A program made the translations under genes and the position numbers. DNA of 64,000 nt from Lachnospiraceae bacterium MD308 (GTDB taxonomy: Bacteria; Bacillota; Clostridia; Lachnospirales; Lachnospiraceae): positions 467,736 to 531,735 of the forward strand of contig KE159796.1 of NCBI GenBank assembly GCA_000403475.2, in the 5' to 3' direction. The notes below the pieces were generated by a model. The model made no database searches, was not told the origin of the DNA, and saw nothing but the letters and a program-made list of their open reading frames with translations. Positions 1-8,472 of the stretch are shown piece by piece; position 1 is the stretch's first letter; each line of letters opens with the position of its first letter.

Positions 1-2
1 CC

Positions 3-242
3 CAAACGGCAGCTAGGGCGGGAAGTGATAAGGAGGATACGGACGAAACGGATGAGGCATCAGGGAAAGAAACGGCAGGGCAGGAAGATAGGGAAACAGA
101 GGCTGAAACTGAGAAAACAGGAATCCCGCTGATTATAAAAATGCTTGCGGTGGTTGCCGCCGCTGCGGTGGCGATATTTGTGGGAAAGAAAAGATCCCAG
201 ACGGCAGAAGAGCCAGAGACAGGGGAAAACGATCCGCTATAG
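3..242 (+). CDS. C-terminal end of a membrane-anchored protein (5' end outside window)
   Basis: An open frame enters from the left edge and ends at TAG 240-242. The visible 79 residues are a long Glu/Thr/Asp-rich, low-complexity stretch followed by one hydrophobic segment (IPLIIKMLAVVAAAAVAIFVG), then KKR and a short polar tail. This is the pattern of an extracytoplasmic protein held by a C-terminal membrane anchor with a positively charged stop-transfer. Mobile elements of this class often carry DUF4366/CD1107-type proteins with such a tail, but the visible part is too short to assign a family. A terminator follows directly. Confidence 0.6.
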   Translation, partial: QTAARAGSDKEDTDETDEASGKETAGQEDRETEAETEKTGIPLIIKMLAVVAAAAVAIFVGKKRSQTAEEPETGENDPL

Positions 243-245
243 GAA

Positions 246-281
246 GAAACGTCCTTTTTGCTTAAAGAAGGACGTTTCTTT
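246..281 (+). terminator. Rho-independent terminator
   Basis: The arms GAAACGTCCTT (246-256) and AAGGACGTTTC (268-278) form a perfect 11-bp stem, followed by TTT. It closes the transcription unit of the truncated membrane protein. Confidence 0.75.
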
Positions 282-424
282 GCCTGTACAGCCAGGAGAG
301 ATAAGGCTGTGCAATCCCACTGGCTGTGAATGCCTGGAAAGGTGGTCGGGCCTGTAAATTTTGTTTTTCAGGTTCTTCATATTAAGTTCGTAAAAAACAT
401 TTCAATATAAGGAGGAAGAATTTT

Positions 425-1339
425 ATGTTTACAGCAATCAAGGGAAACAACGGAAGAACTATTTATGTGGGGATGGTTGGGGAAAAAGATGACACATCAC
501 TGCGCCTTGAAGGAACAGAATGGGATGCGAACATCCAGATGCAGGTGCCGAGGATGATTGAGTGCACGCTCACGGCAGAAACGGCAGAAAAGACAAAAAA
601 TGTCCGCGTGGGCCATTATCTGATGGTAATGCTGATGCCGTCCAAGGATAATCCGGATGTCGGGATTGCAGAAGAAGTTGGGGCGATCGGCGATATCCTG
701 TCGATTACAAACATCAAAAATAATCCTAAAAAAATCGTACTGGGTGTTATCCGGTCTGCAAAGCGTTCCGAATCGGGTTCATCTATGATCATCGGCATGA
801 CAGGGCTCAAGGAATATGGCAAAGAGATTGGACATGCGTCATCCTATATCGGGAGTGACGGCGAGACGCGAGAGTCATACTGGACGAGTTTCGTTGGCTG
901 TAATTCCACGAAATATCAGAATATGGTGGCGGACAGATTGGAGCGCTCGCTGAAAAAAATGGATCTGGTTACAATGATTTTCCATGAAACAGAGGGTGAA
1001 TACAATGGGCAGCCGGATACAACGAGGTTCATTGACAGATTCGCAGTTGTTTACAGGAACCGCGCGGCAAGTGAGGCAACTGCTCCGGCAACCGCACAGC
1101 AGCCGCAACCACAACAGCCGCAGTGCCAGCAGCCGCAACAACCACGACAGTCGGCAGCACCACAACAGCCGCAACAGCCGCAGTATCAGTCAGCGCAGCA
1201 GCCGCAACAGCCGGCAGTAGTCCAGCAACCGCAATACCAGCAACCACAACAGCCGCAGTACCAGCAGCAGAGTGGGGTAGACAATGGCGGGTATTATGAG
1301 CTGCCGGATGATATGCTTGACGACCTCCCGTTTGCGTAA
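425..1339 (+). CDS. ssb: Divergent single-stranded DNA-binding protein
   Basis: A 304-residue protein. Residues 1 to about 215 form a globular part that would be the OB-fold region. A Gln/Pro-rich linker of roughly 70 residues follows, then an acidic hydrophobic tip, DDMLDDLPFA. Core, disordered linker and DDxxF-like tip are the plan of bacterial SSB, whose tip recruits other replication proteins; here one extra Ala follows the Phe. The N-terminal half is not clearly similar to housekeeping SSB, so the call rests on architecture and on the clamp gene next door. The start has a perfect AAGGAGG. It would coat single strands during element replication or transfer. Family identity is inferred. 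Confidence 0.65.
   Translation: MFTAIKGNNGRTIYVGMVGEKDDTSLRLEGTEWDANIQMQVPRMIECTLTAETAEKTKNVRVGHYLMVMLMPSKDNPDVGIAEEVGAIGDILSITNIKNNPKKIVLGVIRSAKRSESGSSMIIGMTGLKEYGKEIGHASSYIGSDGETRESYWTSFVGCNSTKYQNMVADRLERSLKKMDLVTMIFHETEGEYNGQPDTTRFIDRFAVVYRNRAASEATAPATAQQPQPQQPQCQQPQQPRQSAAPQQPQQPQYQSAQQPQQPAVVQQPQYQQPQQPQYQQQSGVDNGGYYELPDDMLDDLPFA
1081..1275 (+). repeat. In-frame Gln/Pro codon repeat inside ssb
   Basis: Degenerate repeats of CAGCCGCAACAG-like units encode PQQPQ runs in the SSB linker. Open frames on the other strand and in other frames here are by-products of the repeat. Confidence 0.85.
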
Positions 1340-1345
1340 AGTCCT

Positions 1346-1380
1346 AATAAGCAGTTGGAAACCCAGCTGCTTATTTTTTG
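1346..1380 (+). terminator. Rho-independent terminator after ssb
   Basis: AATAAGCAG (1346-1354) pairs with CTGCTTATT (1367-1375) and a T run follows. It makes ssb a single-gene unit. Confidence 0.8.
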
Positions 1381-1448
1381 GGAAACTTTTGCGTGCATTT
1401 TACAGATATTGGGGATGAAAAGATTTTCATTATAAGGAGGAAAAGAAC

Positions 1449-2516
1449 ATGAAAGCAGTAGTTGACAGAAACGAATTCGCGGAGGCGTTAAGGAAAGCAG
1501 GCAGAGCATTGAGCATGAAAACGGTGGGTACGCTGAATGGATACCGCATTTCATTCCGGAGCGACGGGAAAAGCTATATCACGGGTACATCCGGCATATG
1601 CAGGGTGCGTGCCTTGTTTGAGGCAGACGTGGAAACAGAATTTGAGATTGTGGTAGCCCAGGAAGTATGCGAAATCGCAAGCCGGCTGGCAGGTGCTGAC
1701 ATTGCCATTGAGGAATCGGGGGATGAGCTGAATATACGGAGCGGGAAGACCCGCGTGAAAATTCCGGTTTTAGAAATGGAACCCCCGGATTACCGTACAG
1801 CTTATGGCGAAGGCGGGTTTGAGGCTGAGGCTTTGGCTGCGGCAGTGCACGGAGTTGAACACGCGCTTGCGCCGGAAGCAGCCCAGAATGTCATGCTGAC
1901 AAGCATAAAGCTGAATATCAGTAATGATGGGCTTCGCATGGAGGCTCTCGATGGAATCCGTATCGCTGTGCGCGGCGAGGCAGAGGGAAATGAACTCTTG
2001 ATTCCAGGTGCGGCAATGAAAGTGGCCGCAAGCCTTTTTAAAGGGGCTGTGAAAGTGGAGTATACGGATGATGTGGTGACGTTCTCTGATAAAGACACGA
2101 TCATGGATTGCTCCCGGAACCAATTCAAGGCTTTCAATACCAGTAAGATTCTGGCTGATACGGATGTCATTGCAGATATCAGCTTCAACCGTATGGAACT
2201 GATGCAGGCAATCCAGCTAGTAATGGTCATAACAACAAATGAGTCGGCAAAAAAGATCTGGCTGATGGTGGAGAATGGAACGGTTTCTTTATCATCCAGT
2301 ACCCGGAAAGGAGGAATTGATACGGATCTGGATGCGTCCATTAACGGAGACACTACCCTATCCCCAATTCTTTTAAACGGGAAATTCCTTTTGGAGGCTT
2401 TAAAAAGCGTGGAGGATGACGAGATTGTCCTTGAGTTCAGGGGCTGTAAGGCGCCTATCATCATGCGTGGTGAGGGTTATGTTGAACTTATCCTTCCCTG
2501 CTATCCCAATGCTTGA
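1449..2516 (+). CDS. dnaN: DNA polymerase III beta subunit (sliding clamp)
   Basis: A 355-residue protein of the usual clamp length. It opens with MKAVVDRNEFAEAL, as DnaN proteins do, has the regular alternating pattern of three clamp domains, and ends YVELILPCYP, matching the C-terminal strand of DnaN (YVxLILPxR/Y). The clamp rings DNA and holds the polymerase, here presumably the element's own DnaE at 17177. The start is preceded by ATAAGGAGG with good spacing. It is a single-gene unit between two terminators. It is clearly diverged from a chromosomal dnaN and lies far from any dnaA/recF context, so it is a mobile-element clamp. Confidence 0.88.
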   Translation: MKAVVDRNEFAEALRKAGRALSMKTVGTLNGYRISFRSDGKSYITGTSGICRVRALFEADVETEFEIVVAQEVCEIASRLAGADIAIEESGDELNIRSGKTRVKIPVLEMEPPDYRTAYGEGGFEAEALAAAVHGVEHALAPEAAQNVMLTSIKLNISNDGLRMEALDGIRIAVRGEAEGNELLIPGAAMKVAASLFKGAVKVEYTDDVVTFSDKDTIMDCSRNQFKAFNTSKILADTDVIADISFNRMELMQAIQLVMVITTNESAKKIWLMVENGTVSLSSSTRKGGIDTDLDASINGDTTLSPILLNGKFLLEALKSVEDDEIVLEFRGCKAPIIMRGEGYVELILPCYPNA

Positions 2517-2527
2517 CTTTTATGGAA

Positions 2528-2556
2528 GAAACCGCGGGCAGGCGGTTTCTTTTTTG
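2528..2556 (+). terminator. Rho-independent terminator after dnaN
   Basis: GAAACCGC (2528-2535) pairs with GCGGTTTC (2542-2549), followed by TTTTTT. The T-rich end overlaps the start of the next gene's leader cassette. Confidence 0.85.
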
Positions 2557-2611
2557 GGGGAAATTGCCAATTTGTCCATGAAAAAGAAAATCATTAAAGG
2601 AGGATTTTATT
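2546..2611 (+). promoter_or_regulatory. Element leader cassette upstream of the Gp157-like gene
   Basis: TTTCTT (2546-2551), 16 nt, CAATTT (2568-2573), then an A-rich stretch ending ATCATTAAAGGAGG before ATG 2612. The same layout occurs before ligA, the CHC2 gene and the LPD1 gene. Whether it is a promoter or an RNA leader cannot be decided from sequence. Confidence 0.4.
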
Positions 2612-3094
2612 ATGACGTTATACGAAATACCAATGGAGTACATGAAACTTAAGGATATGGTTGAGGATGGCGAGGCAACCGCTGCGGATATCGCTGGAGC
2701 TGCGGAAGAGCTTGGAGGGATGTTAGAAGAAAAACTGACCGCCTATGCGAAAGTGCTTGCCCAGGTGGATGGTGACTCAGAGCTGCTTTCCAGTGAGATC
2801 AAGCGCCTGCAGGAGCGGAAGAAGGAAAAGGAAGAAAAGCGGAAACAGCTGACAGAGGACATGGCAAATGCGATGGCATCCATGGATAAGAAGAAGGTGG
2901 AGACCGCCATGTTCTCATTCCTTGTGAAAGATACTTCAGAGAGCCTCGTTGTGGATGTGCCGGATGATGTGCCGGAAACTTTTTATGATGCCACACCGAA
3001 ACTGAACAAAACACGTCTCAAACAGTACCTCAAAAAAGGGAATTTTGTTGACTATGCCCATTTGGAAAGAGGACGTTCGCTTACAATTAAGTAG
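2612..3094 (+). CDS. Siphovirus Gp157-like protein
   Basis: A 160-residue protein. The start MTLYEIPMEYMKL, a charged central coiled coil (about residues 35-100, rich in EKLTAYAK, KRLQERKKEKEEKRKQL) and a C-terminal part with TPKLNKTRLKQYLKKG resemble the phage Gp157 family, found in early/replication regions of Gram-positive phages. Its molecular function is not established. It sits between the clamp and sortase genes as a single-gene unit, with an AAAGGAGG site 8 nt before ATG. It suggests a phage-derived replication module in this element. Confidence 0.72.
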   Translation: MTLYEIPMEYMKLKDMVEDGEATAADIAGAAEELGGMLEEKLTAYAKVLAQVDGDSELLSSEIKRLQERKKEKEEKRKQLTEDMANAMASMDKKKVETAMFSFLVKDTSESLVVDVPDDVPETFYDATPKLNKTRLKQYLKKGNFVDYAHLERGRSLTIK

Positions 3095-3100
3095 CGGATT

Positions 3101-3128
3101 GCCGCACCATTTTTTGGTGCGGCTTTTT
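3101..3128 (+). terminator. Rho-independent terminator
   Basis: GCCGCACC (3101-3108) pairs with GGTGCGGC (3116-3123) and TTTTT follows. Confidence 0.85.
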
Positions 3129-3162
3129 ATATACCATATTAAAGAAGAAAGGAGGTTTTGGG

Positions 3163-3945
3163 ATGAAACAAAAAATTGGAAACATCCTTTTCATTGCAAG
3201 TATCCTGCTCTTTGTAGCAGGCGGGTTCCTGTTGTCCCAGAAAATACAGGGGGACAAAGAGGCGGATAAAGTGTATGAAGAGGTTCGGGATGCTGTTTCT
3301 GAAGGCGATGATCCGGACGGGTTCACTGTGGACTGGGAGGCGCTTGAAGGTACAGATGTGGTTGCATGGATCCGTGTCGGCAGCAGGATCAGCTATCCTG
3401 TGCTGCAGGGGAAGGACAATGCCGTCTATCTCCATCACCTGTATAACGGGAAATACAATTATGCCGGAAGCATTTTCCTGCATGCTGCGTGTGCGGCGGA
3501 TTTCACGGGCGACAACAGCATTGTGTACGGGCATAACATGCGTAACGGCTCGATGTTCGGCACTCTGAAAAGGTATCTTAAAAAGCCTGAAGACCCGTAC
3601 TTTTACATCTACCTCCCTGATGGAACAAGGCACACATACCAGATTGCAAGCGTGGCGAATGTGAAGGACGGGACAAAAGCTTATACCTACCAGTTTGCAG
3701 ATACCGGTGAGTTCGTGGAATACCAGAAGTACATGATCTCAAAGTCGGTATGGAACACAGGGGCAAAAGCAGAAGAAAATGTGAAACTTGTATCCCTGTC
3801 AACCTGTTCCTCCATCGGATCCAAGCGCGGACACAGGATCATGATCCAGGGGATGGAACGGGAGGTGCGCCAAGTACAGGAGCCGGCAAGCTGGTATTCG
3901 CCGCAGGACGAACCTGAAAACACAGAAATGGAAGGAGATATTTAA
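3163..3945 (+). CDS. srtB: Class B sortase
   Basis: A 260-residue transpeptidase. It has an N-terminal membrane segment (about residues 8-25), then a sortase domain with SYPVLQGKDNAVYLHH, the catalytic His124 in VYGHNM, Cys215 in LSTCSS and Arg225 in KRGHR. This set and the spacing match SrtB. It would cleave a sorting signal and attach a surface protein to peptidoglycan or polymerise it. Mobile elements of Gram-positive bacteria often carry one next to conjugation genes. AAAGGAGG precedes the ATG. Its stop overlaps the start of the next gene (TAATG), and secY/secE follow, so this is a small export-and-anchor operon. Confidence 0.93.
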   Translation: MKQKIGNILFIASILLFVAGGFLLSQKIQGDKEADKVYEEVRDAVSEGDDPDGFTVDWEALEGTDVVAWIRVGSRISYPVLQGKDNAVYLHHLYNGKYNYAGSIFLHAACAADFTGDNSIVYGHNMRNGSMFGTLKRYLKKPEDPYFYIYLPDGTRHTYQIASVANVKDGTKAYTYQFADTGEFVEYQKYMISKSVWNTGAKAEENVKLVSLSTCSSIGSKRGHRIMIQGMEREVRQVQEPASWYSPQDEPENTEMEGDI

Positions 3946-4433
3946 TGGAAGAGAGAATCTATATTGCACTGCATACGGAAGGTGGACCGGAAGGACTGCC
4001 AGAGATCAGCATTGATGCGATGCTGCCGTTTCCGGAAATCGTGCTTTGCGGGGAAATCACAGTGAGGACTGCGCCCCGCGTCGTGGAGCTTATCCATAGG
4101 CTCGGCTACCGTGGGCATCAGGGACATGTGATCGTGTCTCTGGCTGAATACTGTGAGCACTGGGCATTCCAGTCTATGGTAAAGGATGCGGATGGGGTTG
4201 AGTTTACGGCATTGCACCCCTTCACACGCAAGGGCCTGAAAAGTCTCAGGGAGCTATGCCGGATGGTGGAAGGCTTGCCCGGGGCCCGTCATGACTGCCT
4301 GTATGCAGACCCTAAAATCACAGGGCAGGCTTTTGACGCATGTGTCGGCAGCGCACGGGAGCATTGGTCAAAGGTCATGTTTGATATCGCGAGACCGGAT
4401 GGGAAACGCGCTGCATACCGTCTGGCAGATTAA
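3945..4433 (+). CDS. Hypothetical protein translationally coupled to srtB
   Basis: A 162-residue soluble protein with no signal peptide or membrane segment. The ATG overlaps the srtB stop (TAATG at 3943-3947), which suggests translational coupling; GGAGAT lies just before it. The sequence is His- and Cys-rich without a clear metal motif. I do not recognise the family. Its place between srtB and secY suggests a role in the same process, but this is inference only. Confidence 0.6.
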   Translation: MEERIYIALHTEGGPEGLPEISIDAMLPFPEIVLCGEITVRTAPRVVELIHRLGYRGHQGHVIVSLAEYCEHWAFQSMVKDADGVEFTALHPFTRKGLKSLRELCRMVEGLPGARHDCLYADPKITGQAFDACVGSAREHWSKVMFDIARPDGKRAAYRLAD

Positions 4434-4442
4434 GGAGGCATT

Positions 4443-5747
4443 ATGTTGGACAAACAATTGAAACGAAGATGTATGTTGACGGCGCTGGTGCTGCTTGGAC
4501 TGAGGCTATTTCATCTAATCCCTGTTCCAGGGGTAGATACAGGGCATTTAGCCGGAATGATGGAGAAGAACTCCCTGCTCGGGTTTCTGGACCATGTATC
4601 AGGGAACGGGCTTTCCGGCATGTCCATCATGGCCCTTTCCATCGGTCCATATATCACGGCATCCATTGTGATGCAGCTTTTGGGCGAGGTGTTTCCAAAA
4701 TTGAAGGACCTGCAAAAGGGGAAACCAGAGGAGCGCAGGTATTTTGGACGTATGACACTTGGCATGTCTGCAGGAATTTCCCTGGCAGAGAGCGGGGTGC
4801 TGGCGCTTTCCTTCATGAAACAAAGGGTATTTCTGTCAAATATCTGGGCAGTGCCGGGCATTCTGCTCTGGAGCGTCGGTTCTATGGCACTTGCGGTGAT
4901 CGGGAAACGTGTGACGGAGGATAAGGAGCATTTCATTGGCAATGGCATATCGTTGATCTTGCTGGTCAATATCCTTGCCTCATATCCGGGTGACATTATG
5001 GAATACATCAACATGGTCATGCTGGGACCGGGAAACCGCGCGATGCCGGCAACACTGAGCATTGCTGGGGTTACCCTCCTGTTTGGTTTCACCGTATATA
5101 TCCATTGCGTTGAAAAGAAGATTCCTGTGGTATACACGGGAAAAGTGGCGGCGGGCAGGAGCAGCGTTTCCACGCTGCCAGTCAGATTGTGCCCGGGAGG
5201 CGTGGTTCCGGTCATCTTTGCATCCGGACTGCTGTCTTTTGCCGTACTGGGGCTGCAGCTTGCAGGCAAGGAAGGCACATTTGCTGCGGGTCTGCTTAAT
5301 GCTGCGAACTGGTTCCATACGGGAATGCAGGAGTATACGCTGGGTGTTGCGCTGTACATTGTGCTGATTTTTTTGTTCTCGTTCTACTACTCAGGTATGG
5401 CATTCAGTCCAAGAGAGACGGCAGAAACACTGAAAAAGAATGGGGGGCTTATCCCTAATGTGCGTCCGGGGAAACCTACGGAAAGATATCTGCGGAAAGA
5501 GATGCGTAAAATGATAGCGGCCGGAGCCGCGGCATTGACGGTGATTGCCGTAATCCCGATTGCATTGAGCGGCGTGTTCGGGGTATCCCGGCTGTCGTTT
5601 TTTGGCACATCTGTCCTTATCACAGTCAGCGTGATCATGGAGACAAAAAAGGATATCGCCATGCAGATGCGGGCGGGAGAATATATGGCGAAAGCGAGGA
5701 AAGGAGGCCTGTTTTATGGGGAAAAAGCTTTATCTGCCAGCCGGTAA
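4443..5747 (+). CDS. secY: SecY protein translocase subunit encoded on the mobile element
   Basis: A 434-residue multi-spanning membrane protein with the SecY landmarks in order: IMALSIGPYITASIVMQLL in the second transmembrane region, GNGISLILLVNIL, the VPVIFASGL segment, FSFYYSGMAFSPRETAETLKKNGG and IPNVRPGKPTERYL. Length and about ten hydrophobic segments fit SecY. It forms the protein-conducting channel. This copy is not in a ribosomal-protein operon but between a sortase operon and a mini secE, so it is an accessory copy. AAGGAGG lies 4442-upstream with ATG 4443. The 3' end overlaps secE by 32 nt in another frame. Confidence 0.92.
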   Translation: MLDKQLKRRCMLTALVLLGLRLFHLIPVPGVDTGHLAGMMEKNSLLGFLDHVSGNGLSGMSIMALSIGPYITASIVMQLLGEVFPKLKDLQKGKPEERRYFGRMTLGMSAGISLAESGVLALSFMKQRVFLSNIWAVPGILLWSVGSMALAVIGKRVTEDKEHFIGNGISLILLVNILASYPGDIMEYINMVMLGPGNRAMPATLSIAGVTLLFGFTVYIHCVEKKIPVVYTGKVAAGRSSVSTLPVRLCPGGVVPVIFASGLLSFAVLGLQLAGKEGTFAAGLLNAANWFHTGMQEYTLGVALYIVLIFLFSFYYSGMAFSPRETAETLKKNGGLIPNVRPGKPTERYLRKEMRKMIAAGAAALTVIAVIPIALSGVFGVSRLSFFGTSVLITVSVIMETKKDIAMQMRAGEYMAKARKGGLFYGEKALSASR

Positions 5748-5856
5748 GGATGTGGCAAGGGATACCGCTGTGACGATGATTCTGGCACTTGCCGCATCAG
5801 GAGTGCTGTCCTGCGTGGATATGGCGGCGGGAGGCATCCTCTCCTTGCTGTTCTGA
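5716..5856 (+). CDS. secE: Minimal SecE-like protein, partner of the element SecY
   Basis: A 46-residue protein starting at ATG 5716, eight bases after AAGGAGG (5701-5707) that lies inside the end of secY. It aligns along its length with the conserved SecE tail: K-x-x-x-P-x-G-K-D-V-x-R-x-T (residues 4-18), one hydrophobic helix and an Asp near residue 35 before a final hydrophobic stretch. Bacillus SecE has the same order (KVSWPKGKELTRYT, helix, LLDTG). With the secY gene it gives the element its own SecYE pair. No SecG or SecA was found in the window. The assignment comes from motif, size and position. Confidence 0.72.
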   Translation: MGKKLYLPAGKDVARDTAVTMILALAASGVLSCVDMAAGGILSLLF

Positions 5857-5859
5857 AAG

Positions 5860-5884
5860 GAAACCTTAACAGGTTTCTTTTTTT
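5860..5884 (+). terminator. Rho-independent terminator after secYE
   Basis: GAAACCT (5860-5866) pairs with AGGTTTC (5871-5877), then a T run. Confidence 0.85.
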
Positions 5885-5938
5885 ACGGGTTCCTACAAAT
5901 TGGAAATGAAAAATAAACATTAGAGGAGGATGAAACAA
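5874..5938 (+). promoter_or_regulatory. Element leader cassette upstream of ligA
   Basis: TTTCTT (5874-5879), 16 nt, CAAATT (5896-5901), then AAACATTAGAGGAGG and the start at 5939. The spacing is identical to the copies before the Gp157, CHC2 and LPD1 genes. Confidence 0.4.
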
Positions 5939-7940
5939 ATGGAAAAAACAATCAGGGAATTGGTGAACCAACTCAATCAGGCATCAGATGCCTATTACAA
6001 TGGCGGAAGGGAGATCATGAGCAACAAGGAATACGACAGCCGGTATGAGCAATTGTCAAAGCTGGAGCAGGAGACAGGATATGTCTTTCCGGACTCGCCG
6101 ACACAGAACGTAGGCGCTGTCGTGAATGGGCTCAGGACAGTCCGGCATGAGTATCCGGCGCTGTCTCTGGACAAGACGAAAGACGTGAAAAAATTTTCCG
6201 TATTTGATGTCAGGGACCGGCAGGCAGTTGTAATGTGGAAACTGGATGGGAGTACCTGCGTGGCGACATATGACGGGGGGGAAACTCCAGGTACTGGCAA
6301 CACGCGGCAATGGCGAAACCGGCAGTGACATTACCCATAATGCCCCATATATCCGGGGCCTGCCAATGACTATACCTTATCACGGGAAAGTTGTGGTACG
6401 GGGAGAGGCTGTTATGTCTTATGCGGATTTCAAGCGCGTGAATGCAAGGTTCCCGGAGGAAGAGCAGTACAGGAACCCCAGGAATCTTGCAAATGCCACC
6501 GTGAAACTGTACGACAGCAACCTGCTGAAAAACAGGCCTGTCGCGTTCGTGGCTTTCCGGCTGGTAGCTATGGAAGGGCTGCCGGGAAGTTTCCACAAAC
6601 AGTTGTCTGTGTTAAACACGCTTGGTTTCAATGTGGTGGAACATACGACTTGCCCGGCCAGCGTGCTGGCTGACACATTGGAAACGTATACCCGTATGGC
6701 GGAATCATATCCGTACCCAGTAGACGGGCTTGTAGTTGCCGCGAATGATGCGGCATATGCGGATGAACAGCCAGGAACGGGGAAATTCCCCAATAAACTT
6801 TCAGGATATGCCCTGAAATGGGCAGATGAAACGGAAGAAACCGTTCTGAGGGATATTGAATGGTCAGCGTCGAGGACAGGGCTCCTGAACCCAATAGCTG
6901 TATTTGACCCGGTGGAGCTGGAAGGAACCACCGTATCGAGGGCGACGCTCCATAATGTATCTTATGTGCTGGAAAAAGACCTGAAAGCTGGGGATCGCAT
7001 TACAGTGTATAAAGCAAATAAGATTATTCCGGCAGTCGATGAGAACCTGGATGCAGACGGCGCTTTCAGCAAAGGAGGAGTGAGCCTGATGCAGGCGTAT
7101 GCGAGATACCTCCTGCCCATGAAGTGCCCGGTATGCGGGGCGAATACATCACTGTTTGAGAGTAACGGGACCTTGTTCCTCAAGTGCCTGAATGAAGACT
7201 GTGCGGCTAAAAAGATTGGAGCGCTCGTCCATTATGCGGAGCGCGACTGCGTGAACATCGCGGGACTCTCCGAGTCAAAGGTCACTGCGCTGGTCAATCG
7301 CGGGTTCCTTAAAGGCTTTGTGGACTTGTACCGCCTGGGACAGTATAGGGATGAGATTATAGCTATGGATGGTTTTGGCGAGAAATCCTATGCCCAGCTC
7401 CAGAAAGCGGTACAAGCCTCCCGGGCACCCAGTTTTGTGCCATTCATTCATGCGCTCGGGATACCGAACATCGGCAAGGGCCAGGCAAAGCTGTTAAGGA
7501 ACTGGCTGGGGGAGATGTACCCGGATACAGCGTATATGGATTCGTTTCTTGATGCGGCGGCTCACGGAGTGGATTTCACCGTCATAGACGGGTTCGGGAG
7601 CGTCATGGATAAAAGCCTCAAGGAATGGCTGTGCCAGAACATGCAGATGCTCACTGAGCTGCTCATGGAGCTGGAAGTCACAGAAAAGCCTTCCGGAAAT
7701 GTCCTGTCGGCGATCAGCGGCAAGACGTTTGTCGTTACGGGGAAAGTCACGCATTTTGCGAACCGCGATGAGATCAGGGCGAAGATTGAAACCTTCGGCG
7801 GACGGACGGCAGGATCCGTGTCAAAAAACACGGACTTCCTGATCAACAATGATGTGGAAAGCACATCAGGCAAAAACAGGAAAGCGAAAGAACTTGGCAT
7901 CCCAATTATTTCAGAAGAAGAGTTTCTTTCCATGTATTAG
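5939..7940 (+). CDS. ligA: NAD-dependent DNA ligase LigA, interrupted by a frameshift
   Basis: Two overlapping frames (5939-6328 and about 6281-7940) together encode a full LigA of about 667 residues. They comprise an N-terminal Ia region (YYNGG..., PDSPTQNVG), an adenylation domain with the KLDG lysine (residue 101), an OB-fold, a four-Cys zinc finger (CPVCG ... CLNEDC), helix-hairpin-helix repeats and a C-terminal BRCT domain ending EEFLSMY. The frame changes at a run of seven G (6275-6281); six G would give an unbroken protein through DGGKLQVLATRGNGETG. This may be a real mutation, slippage or a sequencing error. ATG 5939 is preferred over ATG 5930, which touches the GAGGAGG. Confidence 0.85.
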
Positions 7941-7945
7941 GGCAG

Positions 7946-7971
7946 ACAGGCGGGGAATCCCGCCTGTTTTT
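7946..7971 (+). terminator. Rho-independent terminator after ligA
   Basis: ACAGGCGGG (7946-7954) pairs with CCCGCCTGT (7959-7967), loop GAAT, then TTTT. The following stretch to 8133 shows no gene I can support. Confidence 0.85.
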
Positions 7972-8133
7972 ATAGGGGCTGATTCCAGAGTGCAGGGTTT
8001 CTGCTTTTCTTCCTATAATAAAGTGGATGGGAAAAAGGATGGATGGAACATTGCCCTGCGATGGATTACGCCAACGGCAGTTGGAAACGGGGGAGAGAAT
8101 TGCAACAATTTACCAAGTTGGTGATATAGGGAA

Positions 8134-8190
8134 GGAGGATGGCAGCCCTGGCTCGTAATTGACACCTGTGGGGCATGCTAAAGACATATG
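8134..8190 (+). promoter_or_regulatory. Possible Shine-Dalgarno / hairpin / start arrangement
   Basis: GGAGG at 8134-8138, then GCAGCCC (8142-8148) pairing with GGGCATGC (8171-8178, one bulged A), then nine bases to ATG 8188. Folding would bring the site to about 12 nt from the ATG. The stem is weaker than the two clear cases at 14142 and 15781. Confidence 0.35.
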
Positions 8191-8328
8191 GCCAAGAAGA
8201 AAAAACAAAAACAATGTGAACATGAGTCTGCCTGTTTCTGGATCAGGGACAAACTCAACCGGAAACCGCTGCCGTGCGATAAAAAGGATGGGGAATGCCG
8301 GAGCAATTATCCGATGCGGGTATTCTGA
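8188..8328 (+). CDS. Small basic four-cysteine protein
   Basis: A 46-residue frame starting MAKKKKQKQCEHESACFW. It has Cys10, Cys16, Cys32 and Cys39, which could bind one zinc, and is very lysine-rich at the N-terminus. There is no normal ribosome-binding site next to ATG 8188; the nearest strong GGAGG is about 50 nt upstream, across a possible hairpin. It lies in a gap between ligA and an opposite-strand cluster. I do not recognise a family, and it could be a chance frame. Confidence 0.4.
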   Translation: MAKKKKQKQCEHESACFWIRDKLNRKPLPCDKKDGECRSNYPMRVF

Positions 8329-8398
8329 TATTCAGTTATTTTTCCTTTTATTTTTCCACATAAAATACTGCCCTGATTATTTTCAAGACGGTATCTAC

Positions 8399-8440
8399 AA
8401 AACAAAAAAGCGCATGGTATTGATTTTTCTCTACCATGCA
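8399..8440 (-). terminator. Rho-independent terminator of the minus-strand cluster
   Basis: GCATGGTA (8412-8419) pairs with TACCATGC (8432-8439). Read on the minus strand the stem is followed by a T-rich run, so it ends the 8473-9194 cluster. Confidence 0.75.
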
Positions 8441-8472
8441 CCTAAAGTCAACTTTTACTATATAATTTTTCG

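Noticed and set aside
875-1247. Several long frames on both strands inside ssb
   Set aside because: They are produced by the CAG/CCG-rich Gln/Pro repeat and have no ribosome-binding sites.
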